From positions 30,352 to 94,351 of the forward strand of contig NZ_KE136357.1 of NCBI RefSeq assembly GCF_000406965.1: DNA of 64,000 nt. The letters run 5' to 3'. Position numbers and translations under genes: made by a program. Each line of letters starts with the position of its first letter. The first letter of the stretch is position 1. The notes beneath the pieces were generated by a model. The model worked only from the letters and a program-made list of their open reading frames with translations. It was not told the origin of the DNA and searched no databases. This DNA is from Enterococcus avium ATCC 14025. GTDB lineage: Bacteria; Bacillota; Bacilli; Lactobacillales; Enterococcaceae. This document shows positions 32,644 through 41,222 of this stretch, piece by piece.

Positions 32644-34127
32644 AGGTATTAGTAGGATTCTTCAATTCCGAGAGCAACGAGCATACGCCAAAAACCATGA
32701 ACAAAGAAAATTTTCTCTTTGCAGAAGGCAACGACATGATTTCTAAGATGGGCATTCAGCCCATCTTTGATAATCAAGGTATCCAGCTAATCCCAGGTTT
32801 CTATGCAAATGGTCATCCTGGCGGCTTGATCGAACGAGAGGCGTTTGACTATATCCTAGAGCATTTTCTAGCAGCGGTGAAACAGCAGATATGTGAGATC
32901 GACGGCATTTATCTCTATCTTCATGGTGCCAGCAAGGTAATGAATCTGCCGGAAGGATCAGCAGAGTTTGTGATTTTACGAGAGATCCGAAAATTAGTAG
33001 GAGCATATCTGCCAATCGCCGTGGTGATGGACCCTCACGGCAATGTGACGGAAGAATTCGCGAAGATGACCAATCTGGTGACTTGCTACCGCCACTCGCC
33101 ACATACAGATATTCAAGAAACATTCGACAAAACAGCGACCCTTTTCTGTGAAATCCTACAAGTACGCACACGAGTAATCCAACCAGTCTGTCGCAAGCTG
33201 CCAATCATCGTAGGCGGCGAACGTTCGGTGTCTTCAGACGAACCAGTCCGTTCTATCAATCAAAAGCTCGATGAATTTGAACAAGACGAACGAATCCTTT
33301 GCGCGTCCTTTCATGTAGGCTATGTCCGCCATGACAGCGATCGCTTAGGCTGTGCCATAACAGTAGTACCAGCCGATCAACGCTATCGAAGCTACGCCCA
33401 AGAAAAAGCCGATGAACTATACGACTTTATCCTGCGCCGACGGTATGAGTTTCACTATCACGGCAATTACGGAGAACTAGCACAGGTGTTAGCCGAGGTA
33501 GAGAATATGGCGGAGAAACCAATCTTTATCACCGATTCAGGAGATAACTGCGGTGCCGGCAGCGATGGCTACAGTACAGTGATCCTGCGACAGTTATTGA
33601 AGACACATCCCGATTGGCAGAAACCAACCTTGATCGCAGGCATTATTGACGAAAAAGCAACCACTCAGCTAAATCAACACGCGTTAGGAGAGGCAGTGCA
33701 GTTCAAATTAGGAAAAGACCTCGACGAACGATCCAAAGCAATACTACTAGAAGGAACGATCGTCTCAAAAGGAGTAGTCAGTCAAGATTACCAAGAAGAC
33801 CCCATCACAGGATGCGTGATCGGTGTAAAATTAAAGCACTATCCCCTCACGGTGCTAGTGCAGCGCGAATCAGTGAGCTTCACAGAACTAGCGCAATTTA
33901 TGTGGGCAAATGTCCCCATAGAAGACTACGAAGTGATCATAGTAAAACAAGGCTATATCTCACCAGACTTCGACGCCTACGGAGCCCATTGCGTGATGGC
34001 CTTAACCGACGGCCCAACGCAACAAGCAACAGAAAAGCTGGATTTTAAACAAATCCAGCGCCCAATGTTTCCTTATGATGAACTAGAATACGACTATACG
34101 AAGAAGACTGATGGGGGCTTTAAGTAG
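32640..34127 (+). CDS. M81-family metallopeptidase (MlrC-like)
   Basis: 495 aa. VGFFNSESNEHTPK at the start, DGIYLYLHGASKVMN and VVMDPHGNVTEEFAKMTN in the N-terminal half, and TDSGDNCGAGSDGYST in the middle are conserved in the M81/MlrC (microcystinase) family. It contains His/Asp zinc-ligand candidates. In this PTS operon it more likely hydrolyses an amide or similar bond in the phosphorylated import product (inference). ATGA overlap with EIIB shows tight coupling. Confidence 0.85.
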   Translation: MKVLVGFFNSESNEHTPKTMNKENFLFAEGNDMISKMGIQPIFDNQGIQLIPGFYANGHPGGLIEREAFDYILEHFLAAVKQQICEIDGIYLYLHGASKVMNLPEGSAEFVILREIRKLVGAYLPIAVVMDPHGNVTEEFAKMTNLVTCYRHSPHTDIQETFDKTATLFCEILQVRTRVIQPVCRKLPIIVGGERSVSSDEPVRSINQKLDEFEQDERILCASFHVGYVRHDSDRLGCAITVVPADQRYRSYAQEKADELYDFILRRRYEFHYHGNYGELAQVLAEVENMAEKPIFITDSGDNCGAGSDGYSTVILRQLLKTHPDWQKPTLIAGIIDEKATTQLNQHALGEAVQFKLGKDLDERSKAILLEGTIVSKGVVSQDYQEDPITGCVIGVKLKHYPLTVLVQRESVSFTELAQFMWANVPIEDYEVIIVKQGYISPDFDAYGAHCVMALTDGPTQQATEKLDFKQIQRPMFPYDELEYDYTKKTDGGFK

Positions 34128-34159
34128 CGGTTAATCACTAAAATTTAAAAATATGGAAA

Positions 34160-34208
34160 CTTCCTTCCGTGATTTGTCAATTGATTGTTGAATTGCGGGA
34201 GGTTTTTT
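34160..34208 (+). terminator. Terminator of PTS operon 3
   Basis: CCTTCCG...CGGGAGG followed by T6. Confidence 0.75.
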
Positions 34209-34527
34209 GTGATGGCTATGGTTTACGAGCGAATATCGTCTCAAAATTCTTCAATTGTTATTTGGGTTGAATAACAATTCGTTTTCCGCGATCCAAGGAG
34301 TTTTTGCTACAAGATTATTTAAACATATACTTGTAGAAATATTAATCTCAAATAAATAGCAGGAGAGATTCTATGGAAAAGAGATTCATGGGGTGACTAT
34401 TTTTGTTGTCTTCATTCTTTTATAATAGATTTATGAAAGCGAACGCAAAGAGTAGTTCTTTTTGGACTTGTCCGTTTAGCTAACGAGAAAAAATTAGTAT
34501 AATAGATACTGGATAGTAGGTGATGTA
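34209..34527. other. Intergenic before hypothetical 34528
   Basis: AT-rich leader. TATAAT boxes at about 34422 and 34499. A seven-codon frame (MEKRFMG) behind AGGAGAG near 34373 is too short to judge. Nothing else seen. Confidence 0.4.
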
Positions 34528-35112
34528 ATGAGAAAATATGCAATAGCAAAAGTAATTAGTATCGATAACAGAGTTCCGATGGGCGCATCTAAGGCCTATT
34601 ATGGTCATAGTGTGATTTTTCAAGATATTTCTAGTGGCACCCTTTTACAGTGGGATACTAAAACGAAATTGAAATACGAAAAAGATGAGATTATCAATTT
34701 TACCTATGATGAATTAGATCAAGTAACACCTATGGACCTGTTCAATGAGGATGAGGAAAGAGTCGCTATCTCAAATCCAAGAAAAGTACAGTCCTTGGAC
34801 CTGCTTCTAGGTAGAAACCCTGTTAAAACGCGGACCGACTATTTCTTTGTTACGAGTGTTCGAACCATAGGAGAGAAGTCTTATGTGGTGCTAGTTGATA
34901 GCTATTTAGATCAAGCATTATTTGAAACAGAAGAGCCGGAAAGTTTCAAAAAAGGGAACGTTGTCAAGCTTAGGTATAAACAAACAAAAAGTGCCACTGA
35001 GGCAGATGTAACAGAAGAGGACTTACAGCATGTCGTTTATTATTTAGTAGATGTTGAAGTGAAGTACAATGTAAGTAATGAGAGAAATGTGAAATTAAAA
35101 GACCGTAGATAA
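34528..35112 (+). CDS. 194-aa hypothetical protein
   Basis: Soluble, strand-rich protein that starts MRKYAIAKVISIDNRVPMGA. It has no signal peptide, membrane span or catalytic motif I recognise. Natural composition and a GTAGGTGATGTA binding site support a real gene. A TATAAT box lies about 30 nt upstream. Confidence 0.65.
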   Translation: MRKYAIAKVISIDNRVPMGASKAYYGHSVIFQDISSGTLLQWDTKTKLKYEKDEIINFTYDELDQVTPMDLFNEDEERVAISNPRKVQSLDLLLGRNPVKTRTDYFFVTSVRTIGEKSYVVLVDSYLDQALFETEEPESFKKGNVVKLRYKQTKSATEADVTEEDLQHVVYYLVDVEVKYNVSNERNVKLKDRR

Positions 35113-35198
35113 GATGGTATTGGATTTGTAAGGACACCATTCCAGACTATGAATCTAAGAAACATCATTACTTTAGATTGTGTCAGAAAGGACAAGCC

Positions 35199-35822
35199 AT
35201 GAATCGTTTCTTTATCCTAATAATAATAGTAGTGGGACTATTTTTCATTTACAAATACCTTCTAAACCAATCGAAAGAGCCATCCGGTCGGGTAGGGAGC
35301 GTCATGATGAAATTATGGAATAAAGTTTACTTACCCATGGCAAAATGGAGCCTGTCATTTTTACCAGCAAAACAATTTCACCACATTTTAGATATAGGTG
35401 TGGGAAATGGCGCAACCACGTACTACCTCAGTCAAAGATTCAAGGCCGAGTCAATCATTGGAATAGATATTTCAGAAAAAGCTATCGAACAAGCAAAGAG
35501 ATTACACTCGGATCATACGATCACGTTCAAACAAGCAAACATCGAGAAAACAGACTACCCATCAAATAGCTTTGACCTAATTTGCGCCTTTCAAAATCAT
35601 TTCCATTGGAATAATTTGCGAGGAAGTCTTTTAGAGATAAGAAGAATACTGACTGATGATGGGATTCTTCTTATAGGCTGTGAGTATTCTAAAGTGAAAT
35701 ACTTTTTGCCTGAGTTGAAGGTGCCGGATGTGTTTGGGGAGTATTTGGATGATGTTGGATTGCGGTTGGTGCAGGTGGAGCGTGAGCGGGATTGGGTGGT
35801 TTATGTGGTTGGAAAGAAGTAG
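35199..35822 (+). CDS. Membrane-anchored class I SAM methyltransferase
   Basis: 207 aa from the ATG at 35199 (GAAAGGACAAG). An N-terminal membrane helix (FFILIIIVVGLFFIYKYLL) is followed by the SAM-binding motif I ILDIGVGNGATTYYLS (about residues 65-80), motif II ESIIGIDISEKAI and motif III SFDLICAFQNHFHW. Substrate unknown. N-terminal anchoring is uncommon for this family and suggests a membrane-linked substrate. Confidence 0.82.
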   Translation: MNRFFILIIIVVGLFFIYKYLLNQSKEPSGRVGSVMMKLWNKVYLPMAKWSLSFLPAKQFHHILDIGVGNGATTYYLSQRFKAESIIGIDISEKAIEQAKRLHSDHTITFKQANIEKTDYPSNSFDLICAFQNHFHWNNLRGSLLEIRRILTDDGILLIGCEYSKVKYFLPELKVPDVFGEYLDDVGLRLVQVERERDWVVYVVGKK

Positions 35823-35839
35823 ACTGAATAATTCTGTAT

Positions 35840-35874
35840 GAGAGGGCTAATAGGATGGAGCTCTCTTTTTTTTT
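35840..35874 (+). terminator. Terminator after methyltransferase
   Basis: GAGAGggCT...AGCTCTC then T9. Confidence 0.75.
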
Positions 35875-35892
35875 CATACATAAAAGAATAAA

Positions 35893-35932
35893 CCACAAAA
35901 GTTCTCTTAAAGTAAATGACCAACTTTTGTGG
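35893..35932 (-). terminator. Terminator of HTH regulator gene
   Basis: CCACAAAAGTT...AACTTTTGTGG, 7 nt past the stop at 35939 on the minus strand, followed by TTTATTCTTTT. Confidence 0.7.
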
Positions 35933-35938
35933 ATAGTG

Positions 35939-36757
35939 TTAAGAATAGATTCGAGGTTCTTTATAGCTTAATTCAATTTTTTCAGGAGATAGGACTGAGT
36001 TGTTGATTAGTTTGGAGTACATTAAAGTATGATTCTCAGATGTTCTCTTTTTCGTAGTAAATCCTCTCTCCATCAATAAAACTAGCTTTACCAATTCATT
36101 TTCACTTGATGTGTATTTGGAAATTTCTAGCTTTCTTCTAAGTAAAGAAGAATCAAGATTCGCATATGGATATTGTGTTTTTACAATTCGGTTAAAATAT
36201 GATTCGACATGAAAAACAATCAAGTTAAATCCGATTTTTTGAGCATAAACCTCAAACGCGTCAATTAGTTTAGAAAAGATTGACAAGAAATAATTTATAT
36301 CTATTGATTGCTGTAAATTGTAGAAGTCAAAGTCAACAATTTCGAAAGTTAAACCTTCTAGGGTAACATTAATCCTCACATTGCCTGAGAAATCCTTTTT
36401 TGAACGTCTATCAGCATGAAAATTCAACTTTTGATTATCGCTATAAGGTCCGAAATGTAACCTTAACCCAGTTGATTCTTTTACTAATGATGACAGTATT
36501 TCTAGGTTTTTTTCATCGAAACATCTATCAATTATTTGTTCATTAAGATATTCACTAAATTTATAAACCTCTCCTAATTCAGAAAAAGAAACATTTAATA
36601 CTTCCATTAATCTTGTCACAACGTTGATTGATACATTTCTAAATGGATCATTCATAATATCCCTTAATCCTTGACGAGTAATTCCCACCTGTTCTGCTAG
36701 CCAACTTTGGCTAATTTTTTGTGTTTGTATTATTTCCTTAAGATGATTTTTATACAT
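35939..36757 (-). CDS. XRE-type HTH protein with unknown C-terminal domain
   Basis: 272 aa. The N-terminus (about 1-62: ISQSWLAEQVGITRQGLRDIM then VVTRLMEVLNVSFSEL) is an XRE/Cro helix-turn-helix. The rest (about 75-272) is a mixed alpha/beta domain I do not recognise. GGAGGGATAATATG gives the start. It lies next to and divergent from the defence island starting at 37199, so it may be the island's regulator, as is common for restriction or phage-resistance clusters. Confidence 0.75.
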   Translation of the reverse strand: MYKNHLKEIIQTQKISQSWLAEQVGITRQGLRDIMNDPFRNVSINVVTRLMEVLNVSFSELGEVYKFSEYLNEQIIDRCFDEKNLEILSSLVKESTGLRLHFGPYSDNQKLNFHADRRSKKDFSGNVRINVTLEGLTFEIVDFDFYNLQQSIDINYFLSIFSKLIDAFEVYAQKIGFNLIVFHVESYFNRIVKTQYPYANLDSSLLRRKLEISKYTSSENELVKLVLLMERGFTTKKRTSENHTLMYSKLINNSVLSPEKIELSYKEPRIYS

Positions 36758-37198
36758 ATTATCCCTCCTGGCTTTGAGTATATATGACTAGATTCAAAAA
36801 AGAACTGTAAAATTCAGTTTACATTGACTGGAAAGGATAGACGGTGTGTCAGACACAGACTGTTCAAGCTTAGGATACTTAATACTTACTATTTTAATTC
36901 GATAAAATATAGATTACGAGTATAAAAGATACTTTAGCAGGGATATCATTGGCATCTTATATTTTGCTTAACCCCATAGAAATACCTATACAGAGAGATA
37001 AGTTCCTCCTTCTTAGATGACTAAGAATGCTTTAATACCATTGTATAAAATAACTTTCTTAGATACAAATGCTATCTGAAAGTAGATAATAGTAATAAAA
37101 ATTCTTATAAATCATTTTCTTTTTAACGAATAATAGTATAATAAGACATGTTAAATACTATTGAATTTTTTTAAAATTGAAAAAACTAGGGTGAAAGA
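36758..37198. other. AT-rich divergent promoter region of defence island
   Basis: About 440 bases with GTGTCAGACAC near 36845 (short palindrome) and a TATAAT box near 37138. No gene seen. Confidence 0.45.
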
Positions 37199-38032
37199 AT
37201 GGAAAATTTAAAAGAAGAAATTGTAGCAAAGCCTTTTTTAAGGTGGGCTGGAGGGAAAAATTGGCTGATAAAATATTTAGATAAAATCACTAAGAATTTA
37301 AAGTATAACAATTATTACGAGCCTTTCTTAGGAGGAGGTTCAATCTTTTTTTCAATGAATCCGCGTGAGAAAATATATATTTCGGATCTAAATGAAGAGC
37401 TAATGAATGCTTACAAAATTGTACAGAAAGAACCTAATAGATTAGTTGAAGAATTAAGATCATACGACAACAACGAAGAATTTTACTATGAAATGAGAAG
37501 TAAAAAAATAGAAGATCCTTTTTTTAAAGCTGCAAAATTTATTTACTTAAATAAAACATCTTTCAATGGTATTTACAGGGTAAATAATAATGGAGATTAT
37601 AACGTACCGTTTGGTTTTAAAACCCAATATAACATTGACGAGGAAAATTTTTATGCAGTAAGTAAACGGCTTAAAAAAGCTAATATTCACTTTGGTGATT
37701 TTTCCGATAATGTAAGGAAAATTAGTGAAGGGGATTTAGTTGTGTTGGACCCGCCGTATACTGTTTCTCATAACGAGAATGGATTTATTAAGTACAATCA
37801 GAAGCTTTTTTCCATAGAAGATCAATATCGATTAAGTAGATTTATAGATCAAATAAAGGCTTCTGGAGCATATTATATACTGACAAATGCTGCTCACGAG
37901 ACTATTATTGAGATCTTCGATAAAGAAGGAGATTACAGATATAATTTTTCTCGAGCAAGTTCAATTGGAGGGAAAAACGCTAGTCGAGGACAGGTAAAAG
38001 AGTTTGTATTCACAAATATCAGGGAGGGATAG
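37199..38032 (+). CDS. DNA adenine methylase, Dam/DpnM (D12) class
   Basis: 277 aa. FLRWAGGKNWLIKYL opens the class; SAM motif P42-FLGGGS and catalytic D184-P-P-Y187 are in place, with YLNKTSFNGIYRVN (target recognition region) between. It methylates N6 of adenine, possibly in GATC as in relatives. No cognate GATC endonuclease is visible; instead the next gene (2 nt away) encodes a DGQHR/HEPN-like protein. Very AT-rich, unlike the sugar operon before it. Confidence 0.9.
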   Translation: MENLKEEIVAKPFLRWAGGKNWLIKYLDKITKNLKYNNYYEPFLGGGSIFFSMNPREKIYISDLNEELMNAYKIVQKEPNRLVEELRSYDNNEEFYYEMRSKKIEDPFFKAAKFIYLNKTSFNGIYRVNNNGDYNVPFGFKTQYNIDEENFYAVSKRLKKANIHFGDFSDNVRKISEGDLVVLDPPYTVSHNENGFIKYNQKLFSIEDQYRLSRFIDQIKASGAYYILTNAAHETIIEIFDKEGDYRYNFSRASSIGGKNASRGQVKEFVFTNIREG

Positions 38033-38034
38033 AA

Positions 38035-40284
38035 TTGGAAAGTAACGAGGAAATTATTATTGTTTCTGACAAAGAGTTATCTTCAAAGAAAAGACTAATG
38101 AATCAAGAGTATGATTTTCATAGTGTGAAACACGATAATGTTGAAGAATACACTGAAAATGGCTGGGAAATTGCAAGAAAATTTAAGACAGTTACAAAGT
38201 TAAAAAAAATGAAGCCTGAAAAAGAAATATTTATTAATAGGATTTGGAGACTATTTCATGATCTAGGATTTGATAGAATGAATGAAGCCCCCTTCAAGAT
38301 CGCAAATACTAATGTGGATGTATTGGCTATTGATGATGAAACTGTAATGTTTGTTTTCTGCCGTTTTTCAGAACACGCTCAGACTAGAACAAGTTTGTTG
38401 GAAGATATAAAGCAAATTTGTGACAATAAAAAACATTTCATTAATTATGTACAAGGGTTAGCAGATGGAAAGAAAAGAAAATGTGCCTTTATCTTAATAA
38501 CTAAGAATCTTATTTTAAATGATCAAGATATTGCCTACATGGAGAAAAAACTTGTTCACTTTAATGAGGAGGGCATAAAATACTATGAAGAGTTAGCAAA
38601 ACATTTAGGAAGCGCTTCAAGATTTCAACTTTTAGGGTACTTATTCTCAGGACAAAAAATACCTGAAATGGACAATAAAATACCAGCTATTGAAGGGAAA
38701 ATGGGTAATCACAAATATTATTCATTTTCAATTGAACCTGAAAAACTCTTAAAAATGGGTTATGTTTTACATCGAAACAATGCGAATAGGCAAATGATGC
38801 CAACGTATCAAAGAATAGTAAAGAGAAATAGATTGAATTCTATACAGAAATTTGTAAAAGATGGAGGCTTTTTTCCAAACTCATTAATCATTAATATTGA
38901 AAATAAGAGTATAAATTTCGATTACTCAGAAAAGCAGGTTTCTGGTGCTGTGTCTAAAATTGGAATACTTCATCTTCCTAAATTGTATAGATCAGCATAT
39001 ATTATTGACGGTCAACACAGATTATATGGCTATGCAAACTCTGACTTTGCTAAGAAAAATTCTATCCCAGTTGTTGCTTTTGTGAATTTAGGAAAAAGTG
39101 AGCAGATAAAACTTTTTATGGACATAAATGAGAACCAGAAAGCTGTTCCTAAAAATTTAAGAGCTACTTTAAGTTCCGATATTTTATGGGCTTCGGAATA
39201 TTTATTTGAAAGAAAAACTGCTTTAAGGTCCAGAATAGCACAGAATTTAGCAGAGGATTTAGATTCTCCGTTATATCAGAGAATAATTGTTGGAGAAAAT
39301 GCAACAACTGAAAAATGTAATATAACTTTAGATACAATCCAACAAGCACTAGATAAAAGTGATTTTCTAGATCAATATGCGAAGAAAAACAACGAATTGA
39401 TAAAAGAAGGAACGCTAGATACTGGTAGTAACGATGAAACAGCCGTTATACTTCTAAAGTTCCTAAAAAGTATTTTTCTATATTTTGAATACAATTTAAA
39501 AACTGAATGGAATGAGGTAGATAGATCAAAAGCCTTTTTGATTACTAATCCTGGCATATATAGCTTAATAAAGATCACAAACGATATTGTAAACTTTTTA
39601 GTTACTGAAAAAGAATACAATTTCAAAAATATGAATAATGAGGAAATTGTTGAAACGGTAAAACCTTATTTAGATGTCATTATTAAGTTCTACAAAAATG
39701 TTGATGAACAAGAAAGAACTAAAATAAAAAAGACATATGGTAGTGGAGGAAAACAATTATATTGGAGGACCCTACAACGAGAAATAAAAAAAGTATATCC
39801 TGATTTTTCTCCAAAAGGCTTAGATGAATACTGGAAAGACAATGATACTAGATTTAATGAGATCACCTATTCCTACATAATGAGGATAGAGTTGTTCATG
39901 AGAGATGATTTCAAAGCGAGGTTAGAGTCTAAATATGGAGAAAACTGGTTCAATTTGGGACTACCTAAATCAGTCTACGATAAAGCCAACCAACTTGCCT
40001 CGGATAAAGATTTCGGTAAACCTAAAGACCAAGCAACAGATCCTTGGACATGCCTTCATTTCATCCACTTTAGAGAGATAGCACTTGGAAATTGGCAGGA
40101 TCTTTTCTCTGAAAAATACACATTACCTGAGGAGAAAGGAAGAAATGGTAAAAAAACTGAGAAGACTAAATGGATGGCAAAGTTATCTACTATTCGAAAT
40201 GAAAATTCTCATGTTTATACCAGTGTCAAAGAGGAAGATTATAAATTTGTTGAAAAAATATATAATTGGTTGGTTAAAGGCTGA
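38035..40284 (+). CDS. DGQHR-domain protein with HEPN-like C-terminus
   Basis: 749 aa from a TTG, 2 nt after the methylase stop (GGGAGGG site). The DGQHR motif is D325-G-Q-H-R329 within a ParB/DndB-like domain (about 230-480), followed by the usual FMDINENQKAVPKNLRA. The C-terminal 90 residues (about 660-749) end in a helical unit with R721-N-E-N-S-H726, the Rx4H motif of HEPN ribonucleases, close to the Swt1-type HEPN. The first 200 residues are unassigned. DGQHR proteins such as DndB are linked to DNA-modification defence. Likely the partner or effector of the methylase. Confidence 0.78.
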   Translation: MESNEEIIIVSDKELSSKKRLMNQEYDFHSVKHDNVEEYTENGWEIARKFKTVTKLKKMKPEKEIFINRIWRLFHDLGFDRMNEAPFKIANTNVDVLAIDDETVMFVFCRFSEHAQTRTSLLEDIKQICDNKKHFINYVQGLADGKKRKCAFILITKNLILNDQDIAYMEKKLVHFNEEGIKYYEELAKHLGSASRFQLLGYLFSGQKIPEMDNKIPAIEGKMGNHKYYSFSIEPEKLLKMGYVLHRNNANRQMMPTYQRIVKRNRLNSIQKFVKDGGFFPNSLIINIENKSINFDYSEKQVSGAVSKIGILHLPKLYRSAYIIDGQHRLYGYANSDFAKKNSIPVVAFVNLGKSEQIKLFMDINENQKAVPKNLRATLSSDILWASEYLFERKTALRSRIAQNLAEDLDSPLYQRIIVGENATTEKCNITLDTIQQALDKSDFLDQYAKKNNELIKEGTLDTGSNDETAVILLKFLKSIFLYFEYNLKTEWNEVDRSKAFLITNPGIYSLIKITNDIVNFLVTEKEYNFKNMNNEEIVETVKPYLDVIIKFYKNVDEQERTKIKKTYGSGGKQLYWRTLQREIKKVYPDFSPKGLDEYWKDNDTRFNEITYSYIMRIELFMRDDFKARLESKYGENWFNLGLPKSVYDKANQLASDKDFGKPKDQATDPWTCLHFIHFREIALGNWQDLFSEKYTLPEEKGRNGKKTEKTKWMAKLSTIRNENSHVYTSVKEEDYKFVEKIYNWLVKG

Positions 40285-41128
40285 AATGAATTAGAAAACG
40301 AGGCCGCATCGAAAGTCCACTCAAATTTGTCGACTAAATGGTGGAAATTAAATAGTTAAGAGCTTTTTACAACCAAAATTTTCTGAATATTTTGATATCA
40401 GATAATTTTTGAACGGAAGCGTAGTTTAATAAACCTATCTTTGTTACGAAGGGTAAATAGCATACTTTTTAATTTTAAAGGAAAATATCTTGATGACCAT
40501 CAACTGATTGAGTATTATAGTTCAGTTTTGAAGATGGTCGTCTCTCCAGTTATTGTGTAACTTTATCGTACGTAAATATAGCAATTTAAGGAGTGCATTT
40601 TCATTTGAAAATGCACTTTTTGAAAACTCTCATTTTCATCAAGTATTTTATTGTTTGTGATATTTGTATTGTTGACTGGACTATTGATATTTCCGATATT
40701 TACCACAGAACCTTTCTCATTTTTAAAACAAAATAAATTTACGGAGAAAATAGTTAAACTACCAAATATTGTTAGAGACATTATAGTTAAAGCTATCTTT
40801 TCTTAGTTTTCAACTCTTCTAATTCGAATTTTTTTCATTATATTTGAAATCAAATTTTGTTCGGCGAGGAATTGAAAAGATTAGGGTCGAACTTTGTTTA
40901 TCCTAGGTTTTCTTTATCGGTTTAGTAATTGCGTTTTTTCCTCTTAAATTAATCTAGAAAATTTTTTCTTTAATTTTGATATTGCTGATTTGAACTATAA
41001 TTTTTCTGCTTTCGCCCTTATTTCCCTTAAAATCCTATCTCGTTCTTTATCGCCTTAACAAAAATAAAAGGCTAAGAAATATTAGTTGTTAATTATATAG
41101 ATAAGACCAAAGCCACTCTTTATATCAC
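40285..41128. other. Intergenic with structured RNA candidate
   Basis: About 840 bases without a supported gene. A two-part stem, GATGACCATC-AACTGA (40492-40507) with TCAGTT (40522-40527) and GATGGTCGTC (40533-40542), precedes a terminator at 40592. The pair may be a small RNA. The rest is AT-rich. Confidence 0.45.
40592..40621 (+). terminator. Intergenic terminator
   Basis: AGTGCATTTTC-attt-GAAAATGCACT then T5, perfect 11-bp stem. Confidence 0.85.
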
Positions 41129-41157
41129 TTGAATAATAAAGTGCATGAGTTTATAGT
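41129..41157 (+). promoter_or_regulatory. Promoter of hsd operon
   Basis: TTGAAT, 17 nt, TATAGT, 65 nt before the hsdM ATG. Confidence 0.6.
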
Positions 41158-41222
41158 CTCAGAATGGTAAAATAATAAGGTACGCAAATAATTGAATTTT
41201 ATTTAAAAAAGGGAGTATATAA

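Noticed and set aside
40563-40781. Minus-strand 72-codon frame
   Set aside because: It lies across the perfect terminator at 40592-40621, and its ATG overlaps a TATAAT-like box without a binding site.
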